Below, one piece after another: positions 8,613 through 18,017 of a stretch of DNA of 64,000 bases. The position numbers and the translations under genes are program-made. The first letter of the stretch is position 1. Every line of letters starts with the position of its first letter. A model generated the notes under the pieces. That model searched no databases, was not told the origin of the DNA, and saw only the letters and a program-made list of their open reading frames with translations. The stretch is from the NCBI RefSeq assembly GCF_011927835.1, contig NZ_JAATJH010000003.1:1-64000 (forward strand), given 5' to 3'. This stretch comes from Neolewinella antarctica (lineage in GTDB: Bacteria; Bacteroidota; Bacteroidia; Chitinophagales; Saprospiraceae).

Positions 8613-11324
8613 TTGTCATTTTATAGAAAATTATTACTCGTGCTTCACCACAACGCACTCATTCGGTTAAGTACGGTATTCCTGCTTTTGCTACTTACCG
8701 GTTCTATCTACGGACAACGCGACCTGCGGATATTGCTTAAGGACCAGTTCAACGAACCAGCCGCTGCCGTTGAGGTCGACCTATTAGTCTCCGCACAAAA
8801 GCTGCTCTATGCGGAATCAACAAGCGGTCCCGATGGGGTAGCTCGTTTTCTTGCTTTGTACTACGGCGATACCCTGTATCTACAAATCGACGATTACCGT
8901 TTCCTGCCAGCTACGATCACAATTACCCCAGATGTAGATTCGACCACCTACGTACTCGACCGCCTGGCCTTGGAGCTGACGCAAATCACGGTAAATGCCG
9001 AAAAAAGCCCCGTAGAAATACACGGAGATACCATGTTCTTCGACGTAGAAGCCTATCGGTTGGGTAACGAAACGACACTGGGGGATTTGATCAACCGTAT
9101 CCCTGACTTATCACTCAGCGACAACGGAGACATCATGTTTGAGGGTAAGACGATCGATCATTTGTTCGTGGAGGGGAAAGACATCTTCGGTGGCCGCCAA
9201 CGGAGCGTGACGGACGGAATCTCCGCTGCCGACGTGGCCGGAATCCGACTCTTCAAACATTACCAGGGATTCGGAGACGTGATCGGCGGGTTCTCCAAAG
9301 AAGTCGCGGTAGACGTACAACTGAAGGGGTCCGCTAAAGCACGTTGGCTCGGCACCGCTGAAGCACTCGTCGGGACGCGCGGGGCACACGATCTGGCGAC
9401 CAACCTCAGTCGCGTTAGCGACGGAAAGGGATTCAACGGCATCGTCAACGTAAGTACCGCGCCGGGCTCCCAGCTTTCGACCCGTGATTTTTTGAACGCA
9501 AAATCAAATAGCGGCGGCAGGAAGATGTTCGACCAGCAGGAGCAGATCAGTTTTACGCTCGACGATCTCGTCCCGGCTCCCCTGCGGTTAGCGCAAGGAT
9601 TACAACGGTCGCGCGCGCTCTTGAGTAGAGTTGGCTACGACCAGCGCATCGACGCGCGAAAAGCTATCCGAATTAGTGGACTCATTAATGAAGAAAGCCA
9701 TGACTTTACCCGTTTTCAAGCGCTGAGCTCCGTAGCTACGGTAGGTAATGACGCTGCGGTGTCCCGGGTGTTGGATGAGGAGGACTTCGAACGGCGCCTA
9801 GCGGTAGGTAGCATTGAGTTAAACATCGGGAATATTTCGGACACGACCAGGAGCCGGGGTGGGCTGAACGCTGACTTTAGCTACGTGCGCGGCAGGTCCA
9901 GAGTAAGCAGGACGGCTTTAGGAGAAGCCACCGACGTTCCGCTAGCTCACCGGGTCATTAATGGATCGGGTAGTTTACATGGCTTCCGTATCTATCCTAC
10001 CCGCGGCAGACTTTTTAGCCACAAATCGGAATTCAGCTGGCAGTACGACCTCGACGTCAGTAGCCTGGAAGCAGCCGACGTAGGTTCGCTCCCTAGCTTT
10101 CTCGGTGGCGTGGAAAACGTTGAATACGCCGCCCGGCAAAACCGGGCTGGATTTCTGCACACCATGAAGTACGACCGTGACCGCGCCTCGGGCTACCTGA
10201 AAATAGCCGGCAACGTACACCAACTAACCACACGGGTTCAGCGAGACTCGACGGAAGCGATCCGGGGAGAATTCGGACAGTTATGGGATGCCGCACTGCC
10301 AGTCGCTTTGGCCAACGATTATCGTTTTGGTCAGTATCTCGCTCGGGTCGTGCTCAACGGGGAAGCCTTACGTAGATCGGTGAGTGATCAAACTGAGGTC
10401 CAATTTCCCTATCGGGCGCTCGTCGTATTCAAAAGGGGGGGCAGCCCCGCACGATTCGCGCAAGTACGGGCGCTTACCGCTAGTAGTATGTCCGCCGGCC
10501 TGGAGCAGTCCAGCGGTCTCCCGGCCAGCCCCCGCCCGTTCGTGGTCAATAACAATAATGCGGACCCATTTTTACGGTCACGCGTGTACACCGTCGGGGC
10601 GGACTACTTCGATCGTGACATTCGGGGTACAAAGGCACTGATCATCTTCACCGCGAATCGCAGTTGGATCAAGGACGGACAGCAGCAAATATTCATGACC
10701 CGTGAGCGGGGCTGGGTAGAAACTTCATTTCTGCCCTTACGCCGGTCCGTTAACACGTCGGTCGTAATGCGGGGGCAACTTCCGTTGTCGAAACGACTAT
10801 CCATCTCGGCGGGGGCTTCCCTGATCCACACCCGCCAGCCGGAAAGCCCAATTACCCAAGAGTTCTACCGATTGAGTCAGCAAAGCTTTAATGTATCCGC
10901 CCGGATCAAGCGGCTAGGTAATTTCGAACTGCATTTTTCTTATAAAGCAGATCGACTTCAGCAAACGATAAACCTAGGATCCGGAATTAGCAACGATATT
11001 AATTTTAATACCAATGATTGGAACGCTACCGTGCGGTATAAACTGGAGAATCGACTGGAGATTTCAACTGAGATTGGCTACCGCCGTACCAGCACGATGG
11101 GTTTCACCGGAGGAACCGCTCTGGAAAATTATCCCGCCACGTTGGAATTGATTTACGAATTCAAAAAAGCTAATCTCCCCAACTTAATCTTTCGCGGTAA
11201 TAATCTAATTAATTATAATCCCCGGCGCCAGCAAGAAACGGACTTGGATAACTTGGGGGTTAGCAACACGAGTTTTATGGATATACCGGGCTACCTCCAG
11301 TTTGGACTGCAGAAGCGATGGTAA
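8613..11324 (+). CDS. TonB-dependent receptor-like outer-membrane protein with carboxypeptidase-regulatory-like domain
   Basis: About 903 residues. The start is uncertain: TTG 8613 is the most upstream possible start after an in-frame stop, and GTG 8640 is an alternative closer to the hydrophobic core LSTVFLLLLLTGSIYGQ. After the signal peptide comes a carboxypeptidase-D-like beta-sandwich (about 33-105). A plug-type region follows (TTLGDLINRIPDLSLSDNGDIMFEGKTIDHLFVEGKDIF, described in parts), and then a long beta-barrel region. This is the receptor class that typically accompanies GLPGLI proteins. The substrate is unknown. The two GLPGLI genes lie immediately upstream on the same strand, probably the same functional unit. 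Confidence 0.8.
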   Translation: MSFYRKLLLVLHHNALIRLSTVFLLLLLTGSIYGQRDLRILLKDQFNEPAAAVEVDLLVSAQKLLYAESTSGPDGVARFLALYYGDTLYLQIDDYRFLPATITITPDVDSTTYVLDRLALELTQITVNAEKSPVEIHGDTMFFDVEAYRLGNETTLGDLINRIPDLSLSDNGDIMFEGKTIDHLFVEGKDIFGGRQRSVTDGISAADVAGIRLFKHYQGFGDVIGGFSKEVAVDVQLKGSAKARWLGTAEALVGTRGAHDLATNLSRVSDGKGFNGIVNVSTAPGSQLSTRDFLNAKSNSGGRKMFDQQEQISFTLDDLVPAPLRLAQGLQRSRALLSRVGYDQRIDARKAIRISGLINEESHDFTRFQALSSVATVGNDAAVSRVLDEEDFERRLAVGSIELNIGNISDTTRSRGGLNADFSYVRGRSRVSRTALGEATDVPLAHRVINGSGSLHGFRIYPTRGRLFSHKSEFSWQYDLDVSSLEAADVGSLPSFLGGVENVEYAARQNRAGFLHTMKYDRDRASGYLKIAGNVHQLTTRVQRDSTEAIRGEFGQLWDAALPVALANDYRFGQYLARVVLNGEALRRSVSDQTEVQFPYRALVVFKRGGSPARFAQVRALTASSMSAGLEQSSGLPASPRPFVVNNNNADPFLRSRVYTVGADYFDRDIRGTKALIIFTANRSWIKDGQQQIFMTRERGWVETSFLPLRRSVNTSVVMRGQLPLSKRLSISAGASLIHTRQPESPITQEFYRLSQQSFNVSARIKRLGNFELHFSYKADRLQQTINLGSGISNDINFNTNDWNATVRYKLENRLEISTEIGYRRTSTMGFTGGTALENYPATLELIYEFKKANLPNLIFRGNNLINYNPRRQQETDLDNLGVSNTSFMDIPGYLQFGLQKRW

Positions 11325-11498
11325 TATTGTAGTACGCTACAGCAAAATTATGCCGGTTGTGCACTAGCTTAGGACGCGCCTATTTTAGTAGGTAACCTGA
11401 TCTAGCAGGTAACTATGGCGATACATTAAGTCGATTACTCGCTAGCATCGCTACGTCCAACTATCCACGGCACCCGCGACCGCGCCAATGCATTAATA
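11325..11498. other. Intergenic region with one dispersed-repeat copy
   Basis: The gap between the outer-membrane protein gene and the uvrA remnant. It has one exact copy of the dispersed repeat GCACCCGCGACCGCGCC at 11470-11486, only 13 bp from the 3' end of the remnant. Nothing else is apparent. Confidence 0.5.
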
Positions 11499-12048
11499 TT
11501 AGATTAACTCCTTCAAATACTGCGAGGTATACCCCGCCCTTGATTCCACCAACCCCTCCGGCGTCCCCTGAGACACCACGTGCCCCCATCCCCCCTTTCG
11601 GACCAAGATCAATCTCATAATCCGCCGAATTGATCACGCCCAGATTATGATCCACCAACAGCACCGTATGCCCCAGCTCCACCAAAGCATTTAACGCGTT
11701 AAGTAAAACGGCCACGTCGTGAAAGTGCAAACCCGTAGTCGGCTCATCGAAGATGAAAGAGATGAGTTCGCCCGCCTTCTGCCGCATTAGGCAACTAGCC
11801 AGCTTAACCCGCTGCGCCTCACCGCTGGAGAGGGTAGAGGAGGACTCACCGAGGGTAATCTAACCGAGGCCGATGTCCTGTAGTGGTTTTAGTCGCTTAC
11901 TAATGACTTTACGCCCAGCAAAGAATTCTACCGCCTCTTCGCCGTTCAGACTGAGTACTTCCGTAATGTTCTTGCCATTATGAAGTACATCCAGCAACTC
12001 CCGCCTGAAATTTTTGCCGTTGCATTCTTCACACACCAACCTCAAATA
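11499..12048 (-). pseudogene. uvrA 3'-terminal fragment, degenerate
   Basis: Read on the minus strand this is a decayed copy of the last ~180 codons of Uvr[20 protein letters not shown] corresponds to [19 protein letters not shown] of the intact gene at 19485-22319. The signature (STLSSGEAQR), Walker B ([16 protein letters not shown]) and C-terminal part are recognisable. Damage: a TAG replaces the Tyr codon after DIGLG (near 11862-11864), and a frameshift near 11580 is followed in another frame by HVVSQGTPEGLVES and the natural C-terminus, with the stop at 11499-11501. Similarity fades upstream of 12048. It has the same orientation as intact uvrA, about 8 kb away, with the zinc cluster between. 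Confidence 0.9.
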
Positions 12049-12323
12049 TGGACAAACAACTGCTCTCCACTCTCGCCGCTGACCCGGTACATGACACCAC
12101 CCTCACCGTAGTACTTTAGAATTCGAGCCCTACGAGCTATTCGATCCGTGCTGTCATTCTTGTTCAATATTCTGTCCACTCACTGCTATCTTTTGGGTAA
12201 GCAAATTTGGTGCGCCATCTTCCTTAAGCTGTTTCTATTTTCTGTAGTTAATGCAACAAAATTGCAATAGTGAAATAAATCCGTAACTTCGCAGGGGGAG
12301 TTTTCCCAAGCACGAAGAAAACT
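12049..12323. promoter_or_regulatory. Upstream region of the zinc-receptor pseudogene, with -7 element
   Basis: About 275 bp without a gene. Its downstream end holds the palindromic operator candidate (12251-12267) and, 16 bp later, TAACTTCG (12284-12291), one mismatch from the TAnnTTTG -7 element. The receptor ATG follows at 12324. The upstream half shows nothing I recognise. Confidence 0.5.
12251..12267. promoter_or_regulatory. Candidate Zur operator, copy 1
   Basis: ATGCAACAAAATTGCAA contains TGCAA-N5-TTGCA. The same architecture in perfect form lies between the Fur/Zur-family gene and the first COG0523 gene (16346-16364). It lies just upstream of the -7 element, where a bound repressor would block RNA polymerase. 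That Zur binds it is inferred from the gene context. Confidence 0.6.
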
Positions 12324-14651
12324 ATGCGGTTACACTCTTATTTGTTGATTTGTCTTTGCCTTGTAGCGAGTAGGGTGTCTGCACAAAATGCGGTCTCAAC
12401 GGACTGTCCATACTCAATTCGGGGGAAGGTCTACGACGCAAAAACGAAGGAACCACTGCCCTTCGTAGCCGTTCAGCTGACGGGCACCACGAAGGGTATC
12501 AGTACCGGCGACGACGGATCATTTGAAATACTATCCCTTTGTGACGAAGATTATGATCTGACCTTTAATTACTTGGGGTACAAGTCGATTGTGCATCACC
12601 ACGATTTTCATCACCCCTTTCTGGAAATATTCCTTGCGCCGGATGAGTATCTTCTGCAAAGTATTGTCGTCGAAGCCACTGCTCTGCAGAGCGGCCTGTC
12701 GACACTGACTAGCAGCCGACTATCCGGCGAAGAATTAGCGGCGGTCGCTTCGGAGTCCTTCGGTGATGCCGTTAGCAAAATTGCCGGGGTAGGTACGCTG
12801 AAGACGGGGCAAAACATCGTAAAACCCATCATCCACGGTTTGCATAGCAACCGCGTCCTGATCATAAATAACGGGCTACGCCACGAATTTCAAAACTGGG
12901 GCGAGGACCATGCCCCGGAAATTGACGCTTCGTTAATTGATAACATTGAAGTCGTAAAGGGGGCGGCTACCGTTCGCTTCGGGCCCGACGCGCTCGGTGG
13001 GGTCATCCTGGTTAATCCAGCCAAAGTAGAATTATCTAGTCCGTGGCAGGGCAGCGTGCGCCTCCACGGAAGAACTAACGGCCAGGCCGGGGAAGGCACC
13101 GTCAAGCTTGGTAAGGGATTCAAACGGTGGAGTATCCTGGGGGGCGGATCGTGGGCGAAGCAGGGTGACTTGCGCGCGGCTGAATACCAGTTAACGAACA
13201 CGGGAAAGGAAGAAAGTAGCTATTTTGGCGAATTGCACCTGCACCCTTTTTCAAAGCTGGACGTCGAGGTGAGTTACAGTCGCTTCGAACAAGAATTAGG
13301 CATACTTAGTGGCTCCGTGTTTGGTAACCTCGACGACTTACGCCGGGCGCTCGCAGTCGACACCCCGCTGTACACGATACCCTTTAGTTACGATATCGAC
13401 CAGCCCAAGCAGGTGGTACAACATGACCTGTACAAAGCCAGCGTACGGTACGTCGGCGAGCACCAGTCGCTTCACGTCTAGTACGGACGCCAGGATAACT
13501 TCCGGCAGGAGTTCGGGGTCCGGCGGACGGATGCCCCCAACATCGACTTGGTGTTGCGCACCGAAAGCATCGACCTCGACTGGAACCACCCTGACCTCGG
13601 CTCCCTATCCGGCAAGCTGGGCGCGCAGTGGTTAAAAAAAGCCAACGACAATCAGCCGGGAACGAATACGGTACCTTTCATCCCGAACTACGACGAACAG
13701 CGATTAGGTGTGTACCTAATCGAATCGCTAACCGTGGGTAAGGGGGTACTGGAGGCCGGGATCCGTTTTGATTTGCTGGAATCGGACATAACGGGGCGGG
13801 AACCGGACAACACCATTTACCGCAATAAGATATTGTATCGAAACGTGTCGGGCACCGTGGGCTGGCAGCACCCGATCGGGCAACACGCGACTTTCCGTAC
13901 TAATCTGGGGACCGCCTGGCGCGCACCCGACGTAGCCGAGCTTTATCGCTTCGGCCAACACGCGTTTTTCCTGGAGTACGGTCTGTGGCGCTATACCGTC
14001 AACGAGGAGTCTGATTTTATTTCTACCAGCCAGGGTATCCTGGACCAAACCGACCGGGAGGTGCCCTCGGAAAAAGGCTACAAATGGATCAACACTTACA
14101 GCCTGGGAAAAGAGAAATTTCAGTTAGAACTAACGGGCTACGTCAACTACGTTGATAATTTCATTTATTCGAAGCCGGCCGGCATCACCGGCACACCGCG
14201 CGGCTCGTTCGTTTTTTTCGTTTACGATCAGACCGACGCTTTGCTGTGGGGGCTCGACCTGAACACGCGCTGGACGCACTCTCCGCGGGTCACTTCGGAA
14301 GCGAAGGGCAGTTTTTTGTGGTCGAAGCAGCTTTCACCGGCTGATTTTTTCGCCGCGCAGCCACCTCCCCAGTTGGCGTACGGCATCAATTATCGACCGA
14401 AAATTCTCGGATTGGCCGAAGCGGAGATTGGAATTGATTTTGACTACACCTTCCGGTAGTTTCAGCACCCCCGCACCATTACGGTAGAAGATTTCCTCTT
14501 CGCCGCGCGGGAGGGGATCGATCGCTTTGCGGACAGTGCCCTCGACTTCGACCTGCTGCCGCCTCCGCCCGCTTATCTGCTTACCAACATCCAGTTGTCG
14601 AACCGGTGGAAACAGCTGCATTATCGAATCGAAGCACGTAACCTGTTCAAC
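12324..14651 (+). pseudogene. TonB-dependent receptor (probable zinc/metal uptake), broken by two in-frame amber stops
   Basis: One reading frame encodes a receptor with signal peptide (MRLHSYLLICLCLVASRVSAQ), a carboxypeptidase-regulatory-like domain (about 30-110), a plug (IHGLHSNRVLIINNGLRHEF; VRFGPDALGG) and barrel strands up to IEARNLFND. The frame is interrupted by TAG at 13479-13481 and again at 14457-14459. In both places the frame continues perfectly on the far side, consistent with CAG-to-TAG changes. The usual barrel end after NLFN is missing: the text runs straight into a different secreted protein. TAG is a normal stop in this genome (for example at 39841 and 41328), so recoding is unlikely. 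The neighbouring Zur, COG0523 GTPases and MerC point to zinc uptake as the former role. Confidence 0.85.
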
Positions 14652-14654
14652 GAT

Positions 14655-15811
14655 AGTGGCCTGGCCGTCGACGGCCTGATCGCCCTCATGGAAAGCACCG
14701 AGTACGGAATCACCGTAACCGTGCGGAGCAGAATGGACGATATTACGAATCTAATTACCGCCGGGGCTGACAACCACCAAGTTTTCTTTCAGCCTACGGG
14801 CAGCGTTTTCAGTAGTGACATCACGACCCTGGATACGGATGGCCAGAACCTGCCGCTGGGCCTGAGTAACCAGTGGACAACGGAGTGCACCGCAGCGGGT
14901 GATGTGAGCGGTGTGGTAAGGGTAGTACTGACCGACCTCACCGGCATCAAATCCGCTGCTTCGACCATCGCCGACGGCACCGCCCTCTTCGACCTGAGTT
15001 GGACGGTGACGGTAGCGGACGACGTTAACGCCCCTCCCTGTGAAAACGAAGAAGAGATCATCACCGACGTCGTCCTGACCTGGGCCCCGGTTGGCGGTGG
15101 TGACACCATCGTGGCCCGTGCCAGGACCCAGACGGAGAAGGTCCCTTCGATCTCGAAATCCTCGATGCCATCGATCTGGTTGAAAACACTGAATACACGC
15201 TGACGATGACCCTGACTAACTCAATCGAGGGCGAAGACATCACCACGGAAATTATGGAGGAGGACGATGAGCACTTGTTCTTCTTCGCTTTTGCCGAAGG
15301 TGTGTTTTCCGATCCGACCGGTGATGGCAACATTGATAACCGTGCGGACGCGGTGAACTACAAAGATGTGGACGAGAACGGTTTTCCGGTAGGTCTTTCT
15401 ACTAACTGGACTACTCAGGCCTCCATGGGCGGTGGGGAATTCCGAGTCGTACTGAAGCACCAACCCGGTATCAAATCCGCCACTTCAACCACCGACGATG
15501 GCGGTACCGATGTCGATTTGACCTTTACCCTGAATACAGTGACTAACGTTAATGACCTGCGGGATGCGTTACGCCAGCAGTTAACTTTGGCACCCAACCC
15601 CACCCAGCACCAGCTGAACTGGACCCTGGACGGGCAGCCAGGAGGTGATCAGCTTGAAGTGCGTATCCTCAGCATTACCGGGCAAGTAATGCAACTGCAT
15701 ACTTCACAGAGCCCGATCATCGACGTTAGCCGTTTACCCGCTGGCACCTACATATTTCAGTTGCAAACCGATCAGGCGATCGTCAGTAAACGGTTCATCA
15801 AGGCAAATTAA
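14655..15811 (+). pseudogene. Secreted two-domain protein with T9SS tail, fused and frameshifted remnant
   Basis: Two tandem homologous ~130-residue domains are recognisable. The first (from about 14670) contains DNHQVFFQPTG and LPLGLSNQWTT; the second contains DEHLFFFAFAEG, FPVGLSTNWTT and FRVVLKHQPGIKSATS. A T9SS sorting domain closes the protein (LAPNPTQHQLNWTLDG ... LPAGTYIFQL). Its own signal peptide is gone, because the 5' end is fused in frame to the receptor barrel at about 14651. A single-base loss near 15124 shifts the frame: after it, DPDGEGPFDLEILDA continues the protein. Such proteins commonly accompany metal-linked TonB receptors in Bacteroidota (from memory). It is convergent with zur, 36 bp away. 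Confidence 0.8.
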
Positions 15812-15846
15812 GTGGTGTAACTGCCTGATTTACGGGGGGTTCTGTA

Positions 15847-16230
15847 TTACTTCTTGCTACAAGCGTTACAGTTTCCCGAAAGAATGATGTTGTGGTTATC
15901 CACCCGGTAGCCCTTTGGTAAGTTATAGCCTACTTCCCCGGGCACGCATTCCACCCGATCACAACTAACGCAGCGGAAGTGTAAGTGGCCGTGCGCCTTG
16001 TGGTCGTGAGCACATTCCTTGGGGCAAATCGCGAAGTACTGGCGACCATCATCGGCAATAATGCGGTGGGCGAGCCCATCTTCCACAAAACGATTGAGGA
16101 TGCGGTAGATCGTCACCCGATCCAGTTCTTTTTCAAGTTTCGCGGTGATGCCATCGTGACTCAGGGCAGCTTGCTCTTGTTGTAGCAAGTTAAGTATGAT
16201 CGTCTGAGATTTTGTCTGGCGGCGCGGCAT
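15847..16230 (-). CDS. zur: Fur-family metalloregulator, probable Zur
   Basis: 127 residues, close to the short end for the Fur family. An N-terminal winged helix (about 8-60) contains the recognition-type helix with DRVTIYRILNRFVEDGL. The C-terminal metal/dimer domain has the His-rich stretch CAHDHKAHGHLHF and two structural zinc pairs, CVSC (87-90) and CNAC (121-124). Assignment to zinc (Zur) rather than iron or peroxide rests on the neighbours: two COG0523 GTPases, a MerC-like protein and a TonB receptor. It is divergent from the first COG0523 gene with a perfect palindrome between, which suggests autoregulation plus regulation of the cluster. Confidence 0.85.
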   Translation of the reverse strand: MPRRQTKSQTIILNLLQQEQAALSHDGITAKLEKELDRVTIYRILNRFVEDGLAHRIIADDGRQYFAICPKECAHDHKAHGHLHFRCVSCDRVECVPGEVGYNLPKGYRVDNHNIILSGNCNACSKK

Positions 16231-16345
16231 GGCTTTGCTTGTGATTGCTGTTAGGTAAGTTCTATGTGGCCAACGTTCCCCGTAATCATTCGGTTGCTTT
16301 TTCGCTCGTAGGCCTCATGTGCAGTAAATCTACAAAAAAATACTT

Positions 16346-16364
16346 AATGCAACCAAGTTGCATT
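16346..16364. promoter_or_regulatory. Candidate Zur operator, copy 2 (perfect palindrome)
   Basis: AATGCAAC-CAA-GTTGCATT is an 8-3-8 perfect palindrome in the zur/COG0523 divergent gap. It shares TGCAA-N5-TTGCA with 12251-12267. It ends 14 bp before the -7 element at 16379-16386, so it would cover the -33 region of the COG0523 promoter. Confidence 0.72.
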
Positions 16365-16378
16365 TACGGAATTTGGCT

Positions 16379-16386
16379 TATCTTTA
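16379..16386 (+). promoter_or_regulatory. -7 promoter element of the first COG0523 gene
   Basis: TATCTTTA, one mismatch from the Bacteroidota TAnnTTTG consensus, lies 16 bp before the ATG at 16403 and just downstream of the palindromic operator. Confidence 0.5.
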
Positions 16387-16402
16387 TCGAAAATAATAAG
16401 CG

Positions 16403-17608
16403 ATGAAGGAGCGATTACCGGTTACCGTCTTAAGTGGGTTTCTCGGAGCGGGGAAAACCACCTTACTTAACCACGTACTCCACAATAAAGTGGGGATGCG
16501 CGTTGCGGTGATCGTCAATGACATGGCCGAAGTCAACGTTGACGCGCAACTCGTGGAAGCGTCGGGCGGACTCATTCAGACGGAAGAGAAACTGGTCGAG
16601 ATGTCGAACGGCTGCATTTGCTGTACGCTGCGCGAAGATTTAATGGTGGAAGTGGAGCGCCTCGCCCGGGAAGACCGCTTCGATTATTTGCTTATTGAAA
16701 GCACCGGGATCAGCGAACCCGTCCCCGTTGCCCAAGCCTTCAGCTTCATTAGTAAAACAAGCGGAATTGACCTCAGCCGCTTCTCTTACGTCGATACCAT
16801 GGTAACGGTAGTGGACGCCCGCCACTTCCTGGATGATTTTGGTAGCGCTCAAACCATCCTGGATCGCGGAATGACCGACGACCCGCAGGACCAGCGGCCC
16901 ATTGTCAACCTACTCACCGAACAGGTGGAGTTCGCCAACGTGATCCTGATTAACAAGACGGACCTGGTCGACGAATTAGAGATGGAAGTACTCAAGGGGC
17001 TGCTCAAAAAACTGAATCCGACGGCTAAACTGATCGGTACGGAGATGAGCCGCGCGCCACTGGAAGAATTACTGAATACCGGAAGCTTCGACCTTGATAC
17101 GGCGGAGCAGTCGGCCGGGTGGCTCCGGGAGCTGGAAGGAGAACACACCCCCGAGACGAAAACGTACGGCTTCAACTCTTTCATCTTCCGGGCCAATAAG
17201 CCTTTTCATCCGGAGCGTTTCTTCAAATTTATTCACGAAGGGTTTCCCGGCAACGTCTTCCGCTCTAAAGGCTTGTTTTGGCTGGCTTCCCGGCCCGACG
17301 ATGCCCTGATCTGGAGCCAGGCCGGTGGTTCCCTACGCTACGAAAGCATTGGCACCTGGTGGGCCAGCAAAACGACGGCTGAACTCAGTCTGCACCCAGT
17401 GTTCCAGCAGCAACGAGTACTGATTGAAAAGACGTGGCACGGCGAATGGGGCGACCGTAAGCAGGAGTTGGTCTTTATTGGCCAGGGCGTAGACGAGGCG
17501 AGTATTTCAGCGGGGCTGGAACGTTGCCTCTTGCGGGATTGGGAAATAGAAATGTTCCACGAAGGGGAAGCCTTTACCGATCCGCTTACTGCCCAGAAAC
17601 AGCAATAA
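16403..17608 (+). CDS. COG0523 (CobW/P47K) GTP-binding metallochaperone, zinc-linked
   Basis: 401 residues. An N-terminal G3E GTPase domain has the P-loop GFLGAGKTT (12-20). The family metal motif CICC (71-74) follows, then [15 protein letters not shown] and the base-specificity segment [10 protein letters not shown]. The C-terminal CobW_C domain holds [20 protein letters not shown]. Such proteins use GTP to hand metal, often zinc, to client proteins under starvation. The candidate Zur operator upstream and the divergent zur gene support a low-zinc role. The length and C-terminal domain are typical of the ZigA/YciC-like group. The merC-like frame begins 6 bp after its stop, so they are probably co-transcribed. 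Confidence 0.9.
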   Translation: MKERLPVTVLSGFLGAGKTTLLNHVLHNKVGMRVAVIVNDMAEVNVDAQLVEASGGLIQTEEKLVEMSNGCICCTLREDLMVEVERLAREDRFDYLLIESTGISEPVPVAQAFSFISKTSGIDLSRFSYVDTMVTVVDARHFLDDFGSAQTILDRGMTDDPQDQRPIVNLLTEQVEFANVILINKTDLVDELEMEVLKGLLKKLNPTAKLIGTEMSRAPLEELLNTGSFDLDTAEQSAGWLRELEGEHTPETKTYGFNSFIFRANKPFHPERFFKFIHEGFPGNVFRSKGLFWLASRPDDALIWSQAGGSLRYESIGTWWASKTTAELSLHPVFQQQRVLIEKTWHGEWGDRKQELVFIGQGVDEASISAGLERCLLRDWEIEMFHEGEAFTDPLTAQKQQ

Positions 17609-17614
17609 ATAGTT

Positions 17615-18015
17615 ATGAGTTATCTGATACAAAAGCCGGACTTCGTAGGTATGCTTTCCAGTGGCCTTTGCGCCATCCACTGTGCGGCGGCCCCGATCTT
17701 CTTTGCTGCCCAACCGCTGGTGCACGGGGTGATCGGTGAAGCTGATCACCACGGGCATGAGCACGGTCACGGCCTCTGGGGCAGCCTGGATTTCGTTTTT
17801 TTGCCGTTAGTGTACTCGCCGTTGTTTACGCCAGCAATGCGAGTAAGCACGCCGGAACTCGCGCGTGGCTGTGGGCCGGCTTGGTCCTCTTTGCGGCCGG
17901 CTTGTTGATGGAGCGGTTTGGTATGGTCGGGTGGGCAATGTACGCGGGCTCGATAATTCTGGTCGTGACCCACCTGGTCAATTTTCGACAGTGTAGGGTA
18001 CCGAGACATACATAA
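17615..18015 (+). pseudogene. MerC-domain membrane protein, frameshifted in a T7 run
   Basis: The first part (MSYLIQKPDFVGMLSSGLCAIHCAAAPI) has the MerC Cys pattern and a transmembrane segment. A His-rich metal-binding loop follows (HHGHEHGHG). At the seven-T run 17796-17802 the frame is lost. With one extra T the sequence continues as DFVFFAVSVLAVVYASNA, two further hydrophobic helices (WLWAGLVLFAAGLL and AMYAGSIILVVTHLV) and a stop at 18013-18015, two bases before the next gene. Uncorrected, translation ends at 17908 as a 97-residue protein lacking the last helices. It may be a true lesion, a slippage site or a homopolymer sequencing error. MerC proteins transport or bind mercury/zinc-type metals in the inner membrane. 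Confidence 0.82.
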
Positions 18016-18017
18016 TC

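Noticed and set aside
11470-11486. Dispersed-repeat copy as an attachment site for the supposed uvrA-linked island
   Set aside because: It lies near the uvrA fragment, but the same repeat occurs throughout the window without islands, so it is not specific evidence of an att site.
12324-15811. UAG recoding (stop-to-Gln) as explanation for the in-frame amber codons
   Set aside because: Many genes here end in TAG (for example stops at 39841, 41328, 42410, 44180) with sensible C-termini, and the locus also has a frameshift and a fusion, so decay is simpler.
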